In this document: positions 59,736-64,000 of the stretch, in pieces
Layout of the letters: every line of letters starts with the position of its first letter
How positions within the stretch are numbered: position 1 is the stretch's first letter
Origin: Klebsormidium nitens
Lineage: Eukaryota; Streptophyta; Klebsormidiophyceae; Klebsormidiales; Klebsormidiaceae
Assembly: GCA_000708835.1 (NCBI GenBank)
Contig: DF237096.1
Coordinates: 45,291 to 109,290 of the forward strand
Length of the DNA stretch: 64,000 nt
Direction: 5' to 3'
Position numbers and translations under genes: made by a program
Notes under the pieces: model-generated
The model's input: the letters and a program-made list of their open reading frames with translations, nothing else
Told to the model about the DNA's origin: nothing
Database searches by the model: none

Positions 59736-61697
59736 CATGTCACCGGGGCGTTGTTGCCAGTCGCTATTGAGGAAGGAGGGCAGGAGGGTTGCGGAGGGTG
59801 AGCGCTTCACACATGTCTGATCGGTGCAGCGAAATCAGGAATAAGAAATGAACGATCCTTAGAAACGGAGGGCCTAGGAAGCAGCTTTTGCTGAAGGGCG
59901 TTACTTATTAGGGTGCGGCAACCAAAAGTGCTGAAAAACGTCTAGCTGACTCGATTCGTGCACCAGTGTTTGGGTGTGGATTTGGAGTTGCGTGGTTTTT
60001 ATGTGCATCTCGAATTGCTCCTCCTTCACGGCTGCAATGAGGAACGCGGCCCAAGCTTTTGACGTCTTAGGCTGGTTATGGTGACACGAACATGCTCACT
60101 TTGGTCAAAGACCAGGTTAAATAGAGGTATGGTACCGCTGATTTTCAATACGAGCTCGCACTGACCTTACCATAGGGCCAAGCGCTAAAAGGCACATATC
60201 AATTGTCTAGTCTATCTCCGAGTAATGTAATGTGCACAAAAGAGATGGAAGTGGTTCCTGAAGATTCAGTTGGAATTGATCCCAGTTATGTCTCTGCGCA
60301 ATTCACTTATCTTTCTTATGTGGTAATTTGTTGGAGTCATCTTAGAAGCTAGCTTCAACGATGTACTTCAAACTGTCATGCATCATGATTGGTCCATTTC
60401 ACACGGCTCTGGGTGCCATGCATGTATGTGGCCTAAGTGCAGTACGCCTTGCTGAATGATTTCAAAGTACATAATGGCCTGGCGGCCGGTGCACATGGCT
60501 GCAGTATCTATTGATCAATAATACATATGCACATGATGATCTTGCGGGTGCATGGTCCGGTCATGACAGTATCGCAAATTGAACCATTGATGCGTCCAGA
60601 CAATCAAGTCGCTGTTTCACCCGATATTAACGTCAACATCATGCCATAGCTGCAATCCACATGCATGATGGTATACGTACTAACGCAGACCCGCAGGCTG
60701 CACAAGAATTCTGGACATGTATGACGTATGGCAGGCGAGGCCCCCCCGCCCAAGCAACGCCATAAACGTAATATACACGTGCGCATGCATACGATTGTTT
60801 CTCATTCACTTGAATGTTCGATATCAGGCTTGCTCATGCAGTGCACGACCGTCGAGCTGCAGCTAGCTGCCAGCGGACATGATGGCGCTCAGAAAGCGAT
60901 ATTTTATAGCTCCCAGACGGCGGCACTCGTGATGCATCATCTTAGCATATGCAAGATTTATATGACCATTGAACGCGTGCATGTAACGGTCGAGTTTGGG
61001 CAAAGCTGGGTACGTGCGGCAGGGCATCCTTGTCAGAATCTACAAAAACGCCGCATAGGTGCATATCAACTTGAATTAGCATCCTATATGATCACTTCAG
61101 TCTGCACCGCGGCCCATATATCTCTGTGTGAAAGCTACGTGCATACATTCCAGCAAGTGCGGATGTCGAGCTTGCAAGTACAGTATGTAGAAGGATTTGT
61201 CCCCCGGAAAGCCGCCATGGAAGATTGTACAGATGTTGTGAGAAGATGGACAGTGCATGGGACAGTGAATCTAGATGTCGGAGCGCATCGTATTGAAGGT
61301 ATAAAATGCCAGCTTTTCGCAAGGACAGCACTTGGGTTTTGCAGGATTGCCCCAAGGGGGTGACTCGTGCGTTTCAAGTTATTACACAGCGACATAGGAT
61401 GCGTTCGCTCCACAGAAACGTTCCAACGTGGTATCACGTTTGGTTAACGGTGGGTCTGAGTGGCTGTGTCCGGAAGAAATTGCCCGCCTGTTGACATCTT
61501 TCGGACAGAGCACTCATGCTGCTGACAAGGGCCAGATTCGTACAATCATACAGAATCCATGCTGCCCGGTGCAAACCACCGGCTTTTCTCCCTACGAACA
61601 CAAACGGGGGATTCTGCCGCCCTCCCAATGGCTCCCGCTCCAATTTCTTGCGGTCCTAATTCTTTGTTGCACAAAAGTGGATGATATTCGCGCCCCC
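59736..61697. other. Tail-to-tail intergenic region with TGCATG-rich block
   Basis: No firm gene. 60340-61200 is dense in CATGCAT, GCATGC and TGCATA words. It carries a 211-codon plus-strand frame (60728-61363) without any domain, taken as chance in a stop-poor compositional block. Confidence 0.5.
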
Positions 61698-64000
61698 TCA
61701 GTGCGCCGCAACGATACCGCCGCTCTTCCAGCCGCCGGTCGGGAGGAACTCGCCGGGCAGCTTATGGGCCTTTCCTTCGAACCGGAACTCCCCCGGGCCA
61801 AGCGGCCGGTTGGCGGCGAAAGCGCCCTCGTAGGAGCTGCCGTCGCGCATGATCCAGCTGCCGCGGACGAAGCCCCCATTCTCCCAAGTGCCTTCGAACT
61901 GCGGAAAAGATGACGCTTACAGGACGAAAGCAGAGGCGGCTGGTTTCAAGCGTCGGTGTTCGATTCCTTGTCTGCTGGTGATTCACCAAATAATATCGCT
62001 CGTTGTCTTCGAACTTAGACGAACTTAGAGACTTCGAACCTGGCATTTGAATGTTAGATCAGGAAGTAGCCTGGCATGGGGACCGCTGAGACGAGTCTAT
62101 TCCGGTTTGCCCCTGAAAGAAAGGGCAGCGTGCACGGTGTGTTTAACTGCATGTCCTTTCTGAAAGGATAGTCGGTTCTACTCTTTAAATAGAAGCAGTC
62201 GAAGGCTGGTCACTGTCACTGGACACGACACGATGTAAGATGAACTGGCCCACGTATTCACAACTGATTTTCCATCTTTCAAAAAACGAATCACTTGAAA
62301 GACGTTGCTGATCCGTCAGAACGCAGAGTTCCTTCGACATCGGTCAAAGCCACAACCTTCTAACGGCCGAGGATATCCCAAGTCGGCGGCGATGCCCTCG
62401 AAGCAGTCGTCTTGTGCGCGCTGATCATAAAGGTCCCTGAAGGATAGCTGGGCCCGAACACATATGGGAATCTTCAGGTCCCTTTCCCAGTTCACGCGAA
62501 GTACCATTGCCTTAGGAGGAGCGCAATGAGAGATCTCCGAAGAGGCTTGCTAGTAGTCTGCTGACATCATGTTGCCTTTCTCATGCCTCGAACCTATGGT
62601 AACGTTTCTGGAAATGTTTCCAGACCCTCCATTCGGCACAGCAGAAAAACTGTGACAGCTATCCTGCACTAGACTACGGAAGCGTGGAGCAACAGAAGCC
62701 CCCCCTAACAGCAAACGAGAAGCGTGCAGTACCCCTACTCCAGTAGCCTAGTAGCGCACCAGAACGTACTCCCGTCAGCAAGACGCAGTTACTCTTCGTG
62801 TCCCCGGATTAATTCCACAATTCCTGAAGCCCTTTCTAACAACATACTAAAGTACTCGCGCTCTCCCACCTGGCTCATGCTCTCCTTGAAGAAGTAGGTG
62901 CCCTTCCCGTGCTTCTGCCCGGCACTCCAGCTCCCCCCGAACGTGTCGCCGTTGGGATATGCATAAGTGCCCTGCCCGTCTCTTTGGTCCTGGGCCCACG
63001 AGCCTGCAGAAAAGATATAAGCAGATGTCCATAAGGGTGGAGCAGTTAGCCACGAACCTACTCGATATCCACCAGAGATAGATGTTGTAAATGAAGTAGG
63101 TGGGATGCGGATTACGGAAAGGCAAGCTACATGTATTTTCTTACTCTTCACAGCACATCCTCTGAGTCCGAGACACCTCAAACGAAACTTCGGTCACGAT
63201 GGTTTGAGATGATGAAGCTGTAGTTTTGACTCCGCTCAAGGTCGAAGCGAGAAAACGTCATGGGTCGGCGGAGCTTTCATCGACTTCTCGGGCTCCCTTG
63301 GAGAGTCGACCGCCTATGATATCACCATTGTACTTTTCTCACCATTGTAAATTTTCGAAGAAAGACGGTTTGAAGCCATCAACCCAGCTCACCTTCGTAT
63401 CTTGCCTTATCCGGATACTCCGTCACCCCGAACCCCTGCTTCAGATTGTCAGCATACTCTCCCTCGTAGAATGCGCCGTTTGCAAAGGTATACTTGCCCT
63501 TGCCATGCCGCCGTCCGTTGGCGTAGATGCCTTCGAAAAGGTCACCGTTTGGAAAAGTCGCTTTGCCGGGGCCGTCAGGCACCCCGTCTAGGAGCTCCCC
63601 CTCCCAAACCTGTCAGTCGGTGCGAGTCAGCCTGAGCTCAGTGTGGAATCTGTATTTTCAAACAACGACCTACCTATACTTGCTCTCAGAATCAGCCACT
63701 CAGTGGGGGTCATTGTAGAAGTCTGAACAAGACTCGCAGCCCTGCATACTTGCTTTCAGAAAGGGAAATCTTGAGAGGCAATAAGGGACCACGTTACTCA
63801 GCACTGAACATGGCAAGAAGGGAAGGGCTTGCTCTCAGAAAATTTGTATCTATCTGAGGACCAGGTTTTACACCTTGCTCAGGAATTGTAGGTTTAGCAG
63901 CTCATGAATCATTGTGGATACCTGTTGAACCTTTCAAAGAGCCTTCTCTGGTTAATGTCACCTTGGGGTTCAGCGAGTGCTCGCCCACATTTACGAAAAG
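61698..64000 (-). CDS. MORN-repeat protein, RSPH1-like (5' end outside window)
   Basis: Exons in transcript order: 64000-63962 (partial), 63609-63393, 63003-62870 and 61898-61698, all in phase, giving 196 residues ending GGIVAAH and a TGA. At least six MORN units are visible: WEGELLDGVPDGPGKATFPN, FEGIYANGRRHGKGKYTFAN, YEGEYADNLKQGFGVTEYPD, SWAQDQRDGQGTYAYPNGD, WSAGQKHGKGTYFFKESM and FEGTWENGGFVRGSWIMRDG. A non-MORN end follows (GPGEFRFEGKAHKLPGEF). The run of units, the break into GTW.NG, and the GPG.F.F end parallel animal RSPH1 (radial spoke head 1), a component of motile axonemes. Plant SET7/9-like MORN proteins are the alternative, but they lack this C-terminal pattern. If it is RSPH1, the organism makes motile cells. 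Confidence 0.85.

Overview
This is a eukaryotic nuclear segment. Its protein genes are broken by many introns with GT-AG (twice GC-AG) boundaries. The gene content points to a streptophyte: an LBD (LOB-domain) transcription factor, a family confined to land plants and charophyte algae; a plant-type 5S rRNA; a plastid-type VOC protein; a plant-type F-box/kelch protein; and an ESCRT-III VPS2. A radial-spoke-like MORN gene suggests a lineage that still makes flagellated cells, such as a charophyte alga (a Klebsormidium-like alga is my guess) or a seedless plant. Species assignment is inference only.

Layout: 2-160 (+) is the 3' end of an unidentified gene. 1330-1761 is a non-autonomous hAT-type element with an exact 8-bp target duplication. 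4011-7563 (+) is the LBD gene. 9038-12791 (-) is a conserved secretory-pathway membrane protein of unknown function. 13060-13177 (+) is a 5S rRNA gene. 13962-25845 (-) is a 17-exon GLG1-type (Golgi apparatus protein 1) gene encoding 875 aa. 27105-29151 (+) is TCTP. 30982-34661 (-) is SNU13/15.5K. 35479-39724 (+) is VPS2/CHMP2. 41080-41368 is a TA-flanked mariner-like MITE. 44463-47939 (-) is a plastid-targeted glyoxalase/VOC protein. 48664-52303 (+) is a YqgF/RuvX-type nuclease. 53527-54832 (-) is TIM14/PAM18. 55984-59735 (+) is an F-box/kelch protein. 61698-64000 (-) is the 3' part of a MORN-repeat, RSPH1-like gene that runs off the window.

The recognised protein genes alternate strand without exception from 4011 to 64000, giving a series of head-to-head pairs sharing 0.7-1.3 kb upstream regions and tail-to-tail pairs. 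The genes are unrelated housekeeping or regulatory genes: secretion and endosomal sorting (GLG1, VPS2), translation and splicing (TCTP, SNU13, 5S), mitochondrial import (PAM18), nucleic-acid metabolism (YqgF) and protein turnover (F-box). There is no operon or pathway cluster.

The most unusual feature is structural. In GLG1, VPS2 and SNU13, introns contain decayed tandem copies of the neighbouring exon edge, with splice site plus 20-80 nt of coding sequence, spaced about 110-180 bp apart. At least eight exon edges of GLG1 carry them. These splice-junction satellites are the main candidate for something undescribed. Exon coordinates were derived by eye from splice consensus, reading-frame continuity and family resemblance; each multi-exon model closes to a whole number of codons.
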